From NCBI RefSeq assembly GCF_018278905.1, contig NZ_CP046600.1:868001-932000 (forward strand): a DNA stretch of 64,000 nt, written 5' to 3'. A program made the translations under genes and the position numbers. Positions 10,183 through 18,258 of this stretch are shown piece after piece. Position 1 is the stretch's first letter. Each line of letters begins with the position of its first letter. The notes under the pieces were generated by a model, which ran no database searches, was not told the origin of the DNA, and saw only the letters and a program-made list of their open reading frames with translations. The DNA is from Mycobacterium spongiae. GTDB taxonomy: Bacteria > Actinomycetota > Actinomycetes > Mycobacteriales > Mycobacteriaceae.

Positions 10183-12354
10183 CAGGGCACCATCGACGAG
10201 CGCACCGATCGCTGGTGCCAGCAGCTGCGCGTATTCGGTCGTGAGGTGATTGTCATCACGGAACACCAGCGTGTCGCCGACAATGACTGGGCAGCGGTCC
10301 GGAGTGCAGAACAAGTCGGTCAGATCCGCATAGTGGCCGCCGCCGGCCGTCGTCGCCGCCTGCTCGGCGGCGATGCCGCCGCTGTCGGCCGCGGCCGATC
10401 TGGGTGCCGCGCACGCAGTGGCATCGTCGAGATGCGCGGACAAGCAGTTAGGCACCGGCATCTGTGGGTCTGCAACCGGTCCGAGGACGAGGACGTCGGA
10501 TCCGATGCTGTGCAGCAATGTCACGGTACGCGAAAGAGTTTCGATCCACGCCGGGTCGTAGGACGCGAAGCTGAAGTCCGGACGGTAGCGCCGGCTCATG
10601 CTGAGCACCACTAGTCGCGGCGGTTCGGCCCGCAAATGCGCGATGATCTGGCCGCGCCATTGCTCACATTCGGTGTAGTGACGGCCCAGATACGGGCTGT
10701 CGATCGGCAGATCCTGCATAGGGCAGGTGACTTTGGCCAGCGTCTGCAGCCGCCAGTGGCGTTGCTCGGCGATCCGCTGCAATGCCGGGTCCCACATGGC
10801 GGCGTGCGAGTCGCCGATCAGGGCCACCGTCGTCGGTGAGGCGGTGTCGCCGCTCACGCACCCGTCGTGGCCGAGCTCGTGGAGCACTTGGCGAAAGGAA
10901 CGCATGCACCCGTTGACGAAGACGGCCGCCTTGTCGGCCGGAGCTTCGGCAAGCGACGGCTTCAGGTTGGACGGGACGGCTCGCGGCCCCGCCGACGCGG
11001 CGACCGCCGCACGCACCTGCGCGAAGGCGCTAGGAACCGGGTCGTGACGTGGATCTGCGGTCGGGTTGGTCGGTGGCAGCGTGACCATGTTGGCGGCCTG
11101 GGCGGCAACTCCGTGTCCCCGTGGCACCGGAATCACGATGAGCAGCAGTACGCATACGCTGGCGATGGCCGCGCTCGCTGCGCCAGCCAGCGCCAGACTG
11201 GCCTTCGCGGAACGGCGCAAAGCGGTGGCAAACCGACCGGGGTTCTCGACGAGATACATGGTGAGTACCGCCAGTCCCGCCGAGACGATCGTCGCGGCGA
11301 GCCGGCTTGGCAGGCCTGCGGGCGAGCCCAACAGTGGGGGCAGGAGCAGCAGTACTGGCCAGTGCCAGAGATACCACGAGTACGACACTCGGCCGACCGC
11401 CCGCATGATGGGTCGGCACAGCAGCCGACCGGCTCCCAGGCTCCCGGTGACGCAGCCTGCGCCGATGACCAGCGCAGTGCCCAGCACCGGCAGCAGCGCT
11501 GCCGTGCTGGGGTACGGCGTGTTCGGGCCCAGCTGGGTGCTGGTCAGCAGGATCAGAACCAGGCCGCCCCAGCCGGCGATCGCCGCGGGCAGCAGCGGCA
11601 GGCGGCGCCATTGTTGGACGCTCAGGGCTACGAGACCGCCGGCGGCCAGCTCCCAGGCGCGCGTCGGCAAGGAGAAGAAAGCCCATGGCGGCGACGTGCG
11701 GGTCCATATGATGGCGGTCGCCAACGATGCCGCACCAATCAGACCGAGGACCACCACATACGGCGCCCGTTGTGGCGAGGGGTTGCTGCCGACGGGTCGA
11801 CCGGCACGGCGGGCGAGCCACGCGGTGGCGATGATCAGCGCCGGCCACACCAGATAGAACTGCTCCTCTACCCCCAGTGACCAGTAGTGCTGAAACGGCG
11901 AGGGCGGCAGGTCGGAAGCTAGGTAGTCGGTGCCCTGGTTGGCGAATCGGTAGTTGCCGACATAGAGGGCGCTGGCGATACCGTCCACGAAGATGCTTCT
12001 GGCCTGCAACGGCGGCAGCACGACGGCGGAGCCGATAGCGGTTGCGACGCCGACAGCAGCCGCGGCCGGTAGCAGGCGGCGGGCCCTGGCGCCGTAGAAG
12101 CGGCCGAGTCGGACGGTAGTTGTGGTGGTGACCTCCCGCCAGAGCATCCCGGTGATGAGGAAGCCGGAGATGACGAAGAAGACGTCCACGCCGATGAAGC
12201 CGCCCGCAATCCCGGGGATGCCCGCGTGGCAGAGGACGACCGCGACCACCGCGACGGCGCGCAGGCCCTCGATGTCGGGGCGGAACGCGGTCGCCGATGT
12301 CCGTGGTTCCCGGTCGCCGGGACCGCCCTTGGTGTCGAGCTGGCGTGCGGTCAT
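10171..12354 (-). CDS. Acyltransferase-3 membrane protein with C-terminal SGNH domain
   Basis: The start chosen is ATG 12354 (MTARQLDTKGG), ~727 aa; an in-frame ATG at 12447 would overlap the upstream esterase gene. The N-terminal ~380 residues form a multi-helix acyltransferase-3 domain with the family signatures RPDIEGLRAVAVVAVVLCHA and GVDVFFVISGFLITGM, plus SYSWYLWHWPVLLL. The C-terminal ~250 residues are an SGNH-hydrolase-like domain: block I VALIGDSHAAMWD and the catalytic Asp/His block DDNHLTTEY. Proteins of this OafA/OafB type acetylate cell-envelope sugars, with the membrane part moving acyl groups across the membrane and SGNH transferring them. The substrate here is unknown. M. tuberculosis has several paralogues (Rv0111, Rv0517 and others); this is the longer, SGNH-fused form. 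Confidence 0.88.
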   Translation of the reverse strand: MTARQLDTKGGPGDREPRTSATAFRPDIEGLRAVAVVAVVLCHAGIPGIAGGFIGVDVFFVISGFLITGMLWREVTTTTTVRLGRFYGARARRLLPAAAAVGVATAIGSAVVLPPLQARSIFVDGIASALYVGNYRFANQGTDYLASDLPPSPFQHYWSLGVEEQFYLVWPALIIATAWLARRAGRPVGSNPSPQRAPYVVVLGLIGAASLATAIIWTRTSPPWAFFSLPTRAWELAAGGLVALSVQQWRRLPLLPAAIAGWGGLVLILLTSTQLGPNTPYPSTAALLPVLGTALVIGAGCVTGSLGAGRLLCRPIMRAVGRVSYSWYLWHWPVLLLLPPLLGSPAGLPSRLAATIVSAGLAVLTMYLVENPGRFATALRRSAKASLALAGAASAAIASVCVLLLIVIPVPRGHGVAAQAANMVTLPPTNPTADPRHDPVPSAFAQVRAAVAASAGPRAVPSNLKPSLAEAPADKAAVFVNGCMRSFRQVLHELGHDGCVSGDTASPTTVALIGDSHAAMWDPALQRIAEQRHWRLQTLAKVTCPMQDLPIDSPYLGRHYTECEQWRGQIIAHLRAEPPRLVVLSMSRRYRPDFSFASYDPAWIETLSRTVTLLHSIGSDVLVLGPVADPQMPVPNCLSAHLDDATACAAPRSAAADSGGIAAEQAATTAGGGHYADLTDLFCTPDRCPVIVGDTLVFRDDNHLTTEYAQLLAPAIGALVDGALSDQ

Positions 12355-12401
12355 CGACGCCGTCGGCGGTACCGGGTCTGGTGAGTCCTCATGTCGCCCG
12401 G

Positions 12402-13268
12402 CTAGGACGCCATCCAGGTCAGCTCGCGGGGGAGCTGCTTGCGCCAATACGTCACGTCGTGACCGCCGGGGGAGAACCCGCCCGCCGGGGGTGTCTGCAG
12501 TTGGTTAACGAACTGGCGTGTGGCGAAATAGAAGCGGTCGCTGGTTCCGCAATCGACACGCAGTGGAATCGAGTTCAGCGCCGGGCGGCCCAGCACCCGG
12601 TTGCGCATCCAATCCTCGTAGCTGTCGAACGCACCAGGGGCACTCCCGGTAAACGACGTGAACAACGCCGGGCTGATCGCACAGATCCCCGCGGTCCGTG
12701 CGGGGCCCAGGCGGGCACCCAGCAGCAGTGCCCCATATCCCCCCATGGACCACCCCAGGAATCCCACCCGGGAGGTGTCCATACCCATCGCGGTCAGCAT
12801 CGGCAGCAGCTCGTCGAGCACCATCGCGCCGGAGTCTGCGCCGGATGCCCTTCGGTGCCAGTAGGTATTGCCGCCGTCGACACCCACCACCGCGAACGGT
12901 TGCTTGCCGGAGCTGGCCAGCTGCGCTAGGCCGGCCTCGACTCCGAGGTCCACCATCATGCCGGCGTTGCCGTCCTTGCCGTGCAAGGCGATCACCGGTC
13001 GCAAGAATTCGGCCTTGCCGGGCGGCAAGGCGATGACCCAATTGGTCTTGATGCCGCCGCGAGCTGCCGAGACGAACGACCCGGCGAGCTTCGTTCCCAG
13101 GGTGCTGCCGGCTGTCGGGGGTTCGAACGGGGAGGGAGCCTGCGGCGCTGCCTGGGGCCTCGGCGGGTCCAGCACGCTGCTCAATGCCCACACGCCCGCG
13201 GCTCCTGCGCTCGCAGCAGCGCCCATCCGTAGCGCGGTACGGCGGTTGAGGTCTCCCACGAGCGCCAT
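12402..13268 (-). CDS. Exported alpha/beta-hydrolase (esterase), Rv0519c-like
   Basis: 288 aa. The N-terminus is a twin-arginine-like signal (NRRTALRMGAAASAGAAGVW) followed by a Pro-rich linker. The hydrolase core carries the nucleophile elbow GWSMGGYGALLLG and a late catalytic His in GGHDVTYWRKQLP, the pattern of esterase-D and antigen-85-related hydrolases. It is probably an extracytoplasmic esterase or acyl-hydrolase; the natural substrate is not evident. It sits 47 bp upstream of the acyltransferase gene on the same strand, so the two may be co-transcribed and act on the same envelope acyl group (inference). It is divergent from the betaine methyltransferase gene across a 430-bp region rich in palindromes. 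Confidence 0.85.
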   Translation of the reverse strand: MALVGDLNRRTALRMGAAASAGAAGVWALSSVLDPPRPQAAPQAPSPFEPPTAGSTLGTKLAGSFVSAARGGIKTNWVIALPPGKAEFLRPVIALHGKDGNAGMMVDLGVEAGLAQLASSGKQPFAVVGVDGGNTYWHRRASGADSGAMVLDELLPMLTAMGMDTSRVGFLGWSMGGYGALLLGARLGPARTAGICAISPALFTSFTGSAPGAFDSYEDWMRNRVLGRPALNSIPLRVDCGTSDRFYFATRQFVNQLQTPPAGGFSPGGHDVTYWRKQLPRELTWMAS

Positions 13269-13415
13269 CCTGCCGCGGTGAGCGGTGTCGCTGGCACAGC
13301 CACGCCGTAGCGCTGAGCAATCGTGATTCTGAGCGCACGCCCGATGCTTATGCGACCGCGCGATGGGCTTCGCAAGGCTGCTCCCACACCCAGCTGAGGT
13401 CGCCCAATCTGTGCC

Positions 13416-13437
13416 GTGACCAGGTCACTTCTGACCT
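13416..13437. promoter_or_regulatory. Overlapping palindromes in divergent promoter region
   Basis: GTGACC-A-GGTCAC (13416-13428) is a perfect palindrome. It overlaps a second inverted repeat, AGGTCA-CTTC-TGACCT (13422-13437). They lie between the divergent esterase and betaine-synthesis genes, a plausible place for an operator. The regulator is unknown. Confidence 0.45.
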
Positions 13438-13440
13438 AGG

Positions 13441-13484
13441 CGCACCGTCGTGTGCGACTACCACTAAACTAGTACGACGGTGCG
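13441..13484. promoter_or_regulatory. 11-bp perfect inverted repeat, 22-bp spacer
   Basis: CGCACCGTCGT (13441-13451) is the exact reverse complement of ACGACGGTGCG (13474-13484). The AT-richer spacer holds ACTAAACTAGT. The element begins three bases after the 13416-13437 palindromes and lies ~215 bp before the methyltransferase start. It could be an operator or the stem of a leader RNA. The remainder of 13269-13698 has no gene that I can support. Confidence 0.45.
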
Positions 13485-13698
13485 GGAGTAACGTCGCCGT
13501 ACGGCAACCCCGTTGGGGCGTGTCTGGGCGTGACGTGTTCGAGCCCAGCCCTGGTGGCGGAGCTCTCGTGCGAGGGATGCAGCGCAGGTACGAGTTCGCC
13601 CCGGGCCCGCGGGTGAGCTGGGCGCATTCCTTGGCAATGGGTGCACCGTGCGCCTGGCGAGCTTTTTGCTCGCGTGCGGGCGAAGGGAAAGAGAGGTT

Positions 13699-15396
13699 AT
13701 GTCGAGTCTATCGATCTCGCAGGACAATGCTGATCTTCAATTGCACGATCAAATTTATGGAGATGACCCATTGTCGGACCGTGAGACTGGTCTTTATCGC
13801 GCCGAATACGTCATGAGTTTCGTGGAGAAATGGGATGAATTGATTGATTGGGACGCCCGTACCCAGTCCGAGGGACGGTTCTTCGTTGACGTCCTGCGCG
13901 CCCGCGATAAGCAACAAATTCTCGACGTCGCCACCGGCACCGGCTTTCATTCCGTTCGGCTGACCGAGGCGGGCTTCGACGTGACGAGTGCCGATGGCTC
14001 GGCGGCAATGCTCGCCAAGGCTTTCGCCAACGGCACAAAGCGAGGCCTCATCCTGAGGACGGTGCAAGCCGATTGGCGACAGCTGAACCGCGACATTCAT
14101 GGCAAGTACGACGCCATCATCTGCCTCGGCAACTCCTTCACCCACCTACATAACGAGCATGATCGCCGTCGGGCACTGGCCGAATTCTATGCCGCCTTGC
14201 GCCACGACGGAATTCTGATTCTCGACCAACGAAATTATGACGAGATACTCGATCACGGGTTCAAATCAAAGCATAAATACTATTACTGCGGTGATAAGGT
14301 AAGCGCCGAGCCGGAGTACGTTGACGACGGCCTCGCGCGTTTCAAGTACACGTTCCCGGACGGCTCCGAATACACGCTGAACATGTTTCCGTTGCGGAAG
14401 GCCTATGTTCGCCGCCTAATGCACGAAGCGGGCTTTGAAACAGTACGGACATACGGCGATTTCCAGGAAACATACGAGGAGACCGAGCCCGATTTCTTTG
14501 TCCATGTGGCGGAGAAGTCGCTGAACCGCGATGCGAGTTCTGAGGCCAGCCCCCACCAGGGCCTCGTGGCCGGAGCCGGCAGCAAAAGCGAGCCTGAAGC
14601 CTATTACGACAGCGGCGACGCGGACGCCTTCTACTCGATGATTTGGGGCGGCGAAGATATTCACGTCGGGTGCTACGAGCGCACTGATGACATCAGGGCC
14701 GCCGGCATCGAGACCGTGGACCGGATGATTCGCCAGCTCTCGACGCTCGATGGCAGCGCGGCGGTCTTGGACCTCGGGTCCGGTTACGGCGGATCCGCTC
14801 GGCGCATTGCCGAGCAATGCGGTGCCACGGTCACCTGCGTGAACATCTCCGATGTCCAAAACCAGACCAACCGCGACAAGAACCGTCGGGCCGGGCTTGA
14901 CCAGAGGATCCGGGTGATCCATGGCAGTTTCGACGACGTTCCCGAGCCGGACAACTGCTACGACGTCGTGTGGTCCCAGGACGCGATCCTGCACGCGCCT
15001 GATCGGCGCAAGGTCCTTGAGGAGGCGTTCCGGGTCTTGCGGCCGGGCGGGCAACTGATCTTCACCGATCCGATGCAGGCCGACGATGCGCCAGACGGCG
15101 TGCTGCAGCCGGTCTACGATCGGCTCAACCTGCGTGACCTGGGTTCGATGCGCTTTTATCGGGAGGCGGCACAGGCGCTCGGTTTCGAGGTTCTTGATCA
15201 AAGTGACCTCGTCGGCAACCTGCGCACGCACTACAGCCGGGTGCTCGAGGCGCTTGAGGCCCGGCGCGGTGAGCTCGAGCGGAAGTCCTCGCCGGAATAC
15301 CTCACCAAAATGTGCGTAGGACTGAAGAACTGGGTAGATGCTGCCGATAGCGGCTACCTGGCCTGGGGTATCCAGCACTTCAGAAAGCCCGCCTGA
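13699..15396 (+). CDS. Fused glycine/sarcosine and sarcosine/dimethylglycine N-methyltransferase (glycine betaine synthesis)
   Basis: The start is ATG 13699 (MSSLSISQDN) behind GAAAGAGAGG; 565 aa. Two SAM-dependent methyltransferase domains lie in tandem. Domain 1 (about 1-280) has motif I ILDVATGTGFHSVRL near residue 74 and resembles glycine/sarcosine N-methyltransferase. Domain 2 (about 300-565) has motif I VLDLGSGYGGSARRIAE near residue 352 and FTDPMQADDAPDGVL further on, and resembles sarcosine/dimethylglycine N-methyltransferase. Together they would carry out three SAM-dependent methylations from glycine to glycine betaine, a compatible solute. Fused enzymes of this type are known in halophilic actinomycetes such as Actinopolyspora. 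In M. tuberculosis I remember only methyltransferase fragments here (Rv0520/Rv0521). A permease gene follows. Confidence 0.88.
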   Translation: MSSLSISQDNADLQLHDQIYGDDPLSDRETGLYRAEYVMSFVEKWDELIDWDARTQSEGRFFVDVLRARDKQQILDVATGTGFHSVRLTEAGFDVTSADGSAAMLAKAFANGTKRGLILRTVQADWRQLNRDIHGKYDAIICLGNSFTHLHNEHDRRRALAEFYAALRHDGILILDQRNYDEILDHGFKSKHKYYYCGDKVSAEPEYVDDGLARFKYTFPDGSEYTLNMFPLRKAYVRRLMHEAGFETVRTYGDFQETYEETEPDFFVHVAEKSLNRDASSEASPHQGLVAGAGSKSEPEAYYDSGDADAFYSMIWGGEDIHVGCYERTDDIRAAGIETVDRMIRQLSTLDGSAAVLDLGSGYGGSARRIAEQCGATVTCVNISDVQNQTNRDKNRRAGLDQRIRVIHGSFDDVPEPDNCYDVVWSQDAILHAPDRRKVLEEAFRVLRPGGQLIFTDPMQADDAPDGVLQPVYDRLNLRDLGSMRFYREAAQALGFEVLDQSDLVGNLRTHYSRVLEALEARRGELERKSSPEYLTKMCVGLKNWVDAADSGYLAWGIQHFRKPA

Positions 15397-15453
15397 CTCG
15401 AGTCGCGGGCTCCGGTGTCCGCGATCGGTTCGACGGGTGTTGGTTGTCGGTAT

Positions 15454-15493
15454 CGTTGATGCCACGGCCGGCGTGATGGTCGTGGCATCAACG
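15454..15493. terminator. 13-bp perfect stem hairpin between methyltransferase and permease genes
   Basis: CGTTGATGCCACG (15454-15466) pairs exactly with CGTGGCATCAACG (15481-15493) around a 14-nt loop. There is no U-run after it, as is common for mycobacterial intrinsic terminators. It lies 58 bp past the methyltransferase stop and ~100 bp before the permease. It could terminate the first transcript or act as a leader element for the second. Confidence 0.6.
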
Positions 15494-15594
15494 CCTACTC
15501 GGCGACGCCAGTACTGCCCTCGACGAACCGGAAGGCAGACGCGATAGATACCACCCCGGGACTCCGCCCTGGGCTGTCGCAGCGACAGCTCAAT

Positions 15595-16923
15595 ATGATC
15601 GCCATCGGCGGTGTCATCGGCGCTGGGCTGTTCGTGGGGTCTGGGGTGGTCATCCGGGCGACCGGTCCCGCTGCGTTTCTGACCTATGCGCTATGCGGGG
15701 GCTTGATCGTTCTCGTGATGCGGATGTTGGCGGAGATGGCCGCCGCGAACCCGTCGACCGGGGCATTCGCCGACTACGCGACAAGCGCTCTCGGTGGCTG
15801 GGCGGGGTTCTCGGTCGGCTGGCTGTATTGGTACTTCTGGGTCATTGTCGTGGGATTCGAGGCGGTTGCGGGCGCGAAGGTGCTCACGTACTGGATCCAT
15901 GCGCCGCTGTGGGTGCTGTCACTGGTCCTCATGGTGATGATGACTGCGACGAACCTGGTCTCGGTGTCGTCCTTCGGCGAGTTCGAGTTCTGGTTCGCCG
16001 GGATCAAGGTCGCTACCATCGTGGTCTTCCTGGTCCTTGGGATGGCGTTCGCTGTGGGCCTGGTACCGGGCCATGGGGCGGATTTCAGCAACCTCACCTC
16101 TCATGGCGGGTTCTTTCCTCAGGGGGTGGGGGCCGTCTTCGCCGCCATCGTGGTCTCGATCTTTTCCATGACTGGCACGGAAGTCGTCACGATCGCCGCG
16201 GCGGAAACGCCCGACCCGCAGCGGGCTGTGCAGCGGGCGATGAGCACAGTCGTCATCCGCATAGCGACCTTTTTTGTCGGTTCAGTGTTTCTGCTTGCCG
16301 TGATCTTGCCGTGGAATTCGATTGAGCCGGGAACCTCGCCGTACGTCGACGCCTTCCATCACATGGGCATTTCGGGCGCGGATCAAGTCATGAATGCGGT
16401 GGTACTCACCGCGGTACTCTCCTGCCTGAACTCGGGCTTGTACACCTCGTCGCGAATGCTGTTCGTACTCGCCGCTCGACGCGAAGCGCCGGCCTACTTG
16501 GTCAAGCTCAGCGCTCGTGGGGTCCCGCACCTCGCGATCATGGTCTCCTCTGGAGTGGGTTTCCTGTGTGTGATCGTGGCCTGGCTCTCCCCGGAAATGG
16601 TGTTCATTTTCTTGCTCAACTCTTCGGGCGCCATAATTCTGTTTGTCTATCTGTTGATCGCACTGTCGCAGATCGTCTTGCGCCGGCGGACACCTCCGGA
16701 GGCCCTGCGGGTGCGGATGTGGTTATTCCCCGGACTGTCGATCCTTGCGGTCACCGGCATCGTCGCCGTGCTCGTGCGGATGGCGTTCGACGACACCGCA
16801 CGCAGCCAGCTCTGGCTCAGTTTGCTGTCCTGGGCGGTGGTGATTGCGTTCTATTTCGGCGCCAAATATGCAAGGCGTAACAGCCATGGAGACAGCCGAA
16901 TTGGGCCGGCGCAACCGACGTGA
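15595..16923 (+). CDS. gabP: APC-family amino-acid permease, GabP-like
   Basis: About 442 aa with roughly 12 hydrophobic segments. It opens with the APC signature MIAIGGVIGAGLFVGSG in TM1, and TM6 carries FSMTGTEVVTIAAAET, typical of the AAT/GabP group. It would import an amino acid or gamma-aminobutyrate by proton symport; the substrate is not evident. The 5' end is odd. The family normally has 15-20 residues before this Met, and the frame does encode GLSQRQLN upstream, open back to a stop at 15457. No ATG, GTG or TTG lies in that extension, only CTG. So either ATG 15595 is the real start or the leader has a rare start codon or a base error. It is probably the orthologue of M. tuberculosis Rv0522. 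Confidence 0.85.
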   Translation: MIAIGGVIGAGLFVGSGVVIRATGPAAFLTYALCGGLIVLVMRMLAEMAAANPSTGAFADYATSALGGWAGFSVGWLYWYFWVIVVGFEAVAGAKVLTYWIHAPLWVLSLVLMVMMTATNLVSVSSFGEFEFWFAGIKVATIVVFLVLGMAFAVGLVPGHGADFSNLTSHGGFFPQGVGAVFAAIVVSIFSMTGTEVVTIAAAETPDPQRAVQRAMSTVVIRIATFFVGSVFLLAVILPWNSIEPGTSPYVDAFHHMGISGADQVMNAVVLTAVLSCLNSGLYTSSRMLFVLAARREAPAYLVKLSARGVPHLAIMVSSGVGFLCVIVAWLSPEMVFIFLLNSSGAIILFVYLLIALSQIVLRRRTPPEALRVRMWLFPGLSILAVTGIVAVLVRMAFDDTARSQLWLSLLSWAVVIAFYFGAKYARRNSHGDSRIGPAQPT

Positions 16924-17104
16924 CCACCGTCTGCGCCCGTCGATGCATTTAGCCCGTCTGGCTAGGGGTACCGCGCTCTCCGATGGCACGCGCGGTAAGA
17001 CTGGCCGCCATCCCGTCGGTCGTGTCACCGGGCTGACAATTCGCATGTTGCGGCCGCCCGACATAGTGCAATATCGGAAGTGAGTTTCGAGGAGGTGGGC
17101 GAGG

Positions 17105-17467
17105 GTGATCCGTGCCGTGTGGAACGGGACCGTGCTGGCCGAGACGCCGCGAACCGTGAGGGTTGAGGGCAATCATTACTTCCCACCTGAATCGGTACAT
17201 CGCGAGCACCTGAACGACAGCAAGACCACGTCGATATGCCTGTGGAAGGGCGTTGCGCACTACTACGGGATCGCAGTGGACGGCTGCGGGGCTCTTGCTA
17301 ATCCGGATGCTGCCTGGTTCTACCCGCGGCCGAGCCCGCTGGCCCGTCGCATCAAGAACCATGTCGCTTTCGGCAACGGGGTTGTCGTCGAAGGACAGCC
17401 CGAAGGCGAACGACATGGGTGGCCGTCACGCGCGGTGTCATGGCTGGGTGCCAAGGTTGCGCGATGA
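17105..17467 (+). CDS. DUF427 family protein
   Basis: 120 aa from GTG 17105, behind GAGGAGGTGGGCGAGG. The sequence IRAVWNGTVLAETPRTVRVE, HYFPPESV and TSICLWKGVAHYYGIAVDG is characteristic of DUF427, a small beta-rich cytoplasmic fold common in actinobacteria and without an assigned reaction. Its stop overlaps the ATG of the next gene (ATGA), so the two are translationally coupled. The 16924-17104 spacer holds no other gene. Family assignment is firm; function is unknown. Confidence 0.85.
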   Translation: MIRAVWNGTVLAETPRTVRVEGNHYFPPESVHREHLNDSKTTSICLWKGVAHYYGIAVDGCGALANPDAAWFYPRPSPLARRIKNHVAFGNGVVVEGQPEGERHGWPSRAVSWLGAKVAR

Positions 17468-17841
17468 ACCCGAACCCGATTGCGCCCGGTCGCAGGTCGG
17501 CTGAACGCCGGCTGCCGATGTGGCGTATCGGAATCGCTGGGGGGTTCGTTGGCATCCTGTGCTGTGTCGGCCCAACGATCCTTGCTCTTCTCGGAATCAT
17601 CAGCGCGACAACAGCACTCGCTTGGTCTACCGATCTCTATGACAATTACGCGTGGTGGTTCCGGCTGGGCGGGCTGGCGGTTCTCGCGCTGTTGGTATGG
17701 GTCGCGTTGCGCCGGCGCAATCAGTGCAGCATCGACGGGATCCGGCGGCTGCGGTGGCGGTTGGTTACCGTCTTGGCGATCGCGGTTGGCACTTACGCCG
17801 CGCTATATGCGTTCACGACGTGGCTCGAAAGGTTTGCTTAG
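17464..17841 (+). CDS. MerT-like small membrane protein
   Basis: 125 aa with three predicted membrane segments. TM1 holds a vicinal Cys pair (GGFVGILCCVGPTILALLG), the arrangement used by MerT to take up Hg(II). One further Cys follows TM2 in RRRNQCSIDG, where MerT has its cytosolic Cys loop (MerT has two Cys there). It ends YAALYAFTTWLERFA. It could transport a soft metal or be a structural relative with another role. No merA, merP or merR is nearby, which weakens a mercury-resistance reading. The ATG overlaps the DUF427 stop by four bases, so the pair is an operon. Confidence 0.65.
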   Translation: MNPNPIAPGRRSAERRLPMWRIGIAGGFVGILCCVGPTILALLGIISATTALAWSTDLYDNYAWWFRLGGLAVLALLVWVALRRRNQCSIDGIRRLRWRLVTVLAIAVGTYAALYAFTTWLERFA

Positions 17842-18258
17842 GTCACGCGAGTCATCCCGCGCGAGTGCGCAACCCGCTCAATCCCGAGAATTTTCATTGG
17901 TTCTCGTTGTTCACACCGTGAGACATTGTGGGATTCACGGGTGGGTTCGCGCTGCTCCTCAACGCAGGGCGAGGCAGTGCGCGATATCGAAAATTTGTAT
18001 TTATCTTGATCCATCGAATCGCTTGACAACGTTGATGAGGTATAGAAGCATTCGGGACGTGCCAGCCGATTTAGTTGTCGCACTGCTTGAACCGGAGTTC
18101 TTGGACCGCCTTCTCCTGGCCCAAGGTTGACTCTATGATGACTTCATCTAGGCGTATGGACCCCCGCGCGGTCGGGGCTATAACTGCGGCTTACGTCGTT
18201 AGGCACGGTCGCCGGAAATAGCGAGCCGCAGCCCTCATGGTCGGGCTTGGGGGGAGTG
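17842..18258. promoter_or_regulatory. 417-bp leader/promoter region of terpenoid genes
   Basis: No gene can be supported here on either strand. The base composition drops in the middle: 17990-18060 is AT-rich, with AAATTTGTATTTATCTTGAT. A TTGACA hexamer at 18023-18028 is followed by TATAGA after only 12 bp, so a sigma-A promoter is possible but poorly spaced. A small inverted repeat GATGA-CT-TCATC lies near 18136. A GGGGGGAG ribosome site precedes the GTG/ATG start at 18256/18259. Confidence 0.35.

Noticed and set aside
15338..15547. Small plus-strand frame between the methyltransferase and permease genes
   Set aside because: Overlaps the methyltransferase end and the perfect hairpin; composition is random-like, no ribosome site.
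17838..18130. Possible small genes in the 17.8-18.2 kb gap
   Set aside because: Frames on both strands are short, poorly initiated and lack recognisable features; treated as leader DNA.
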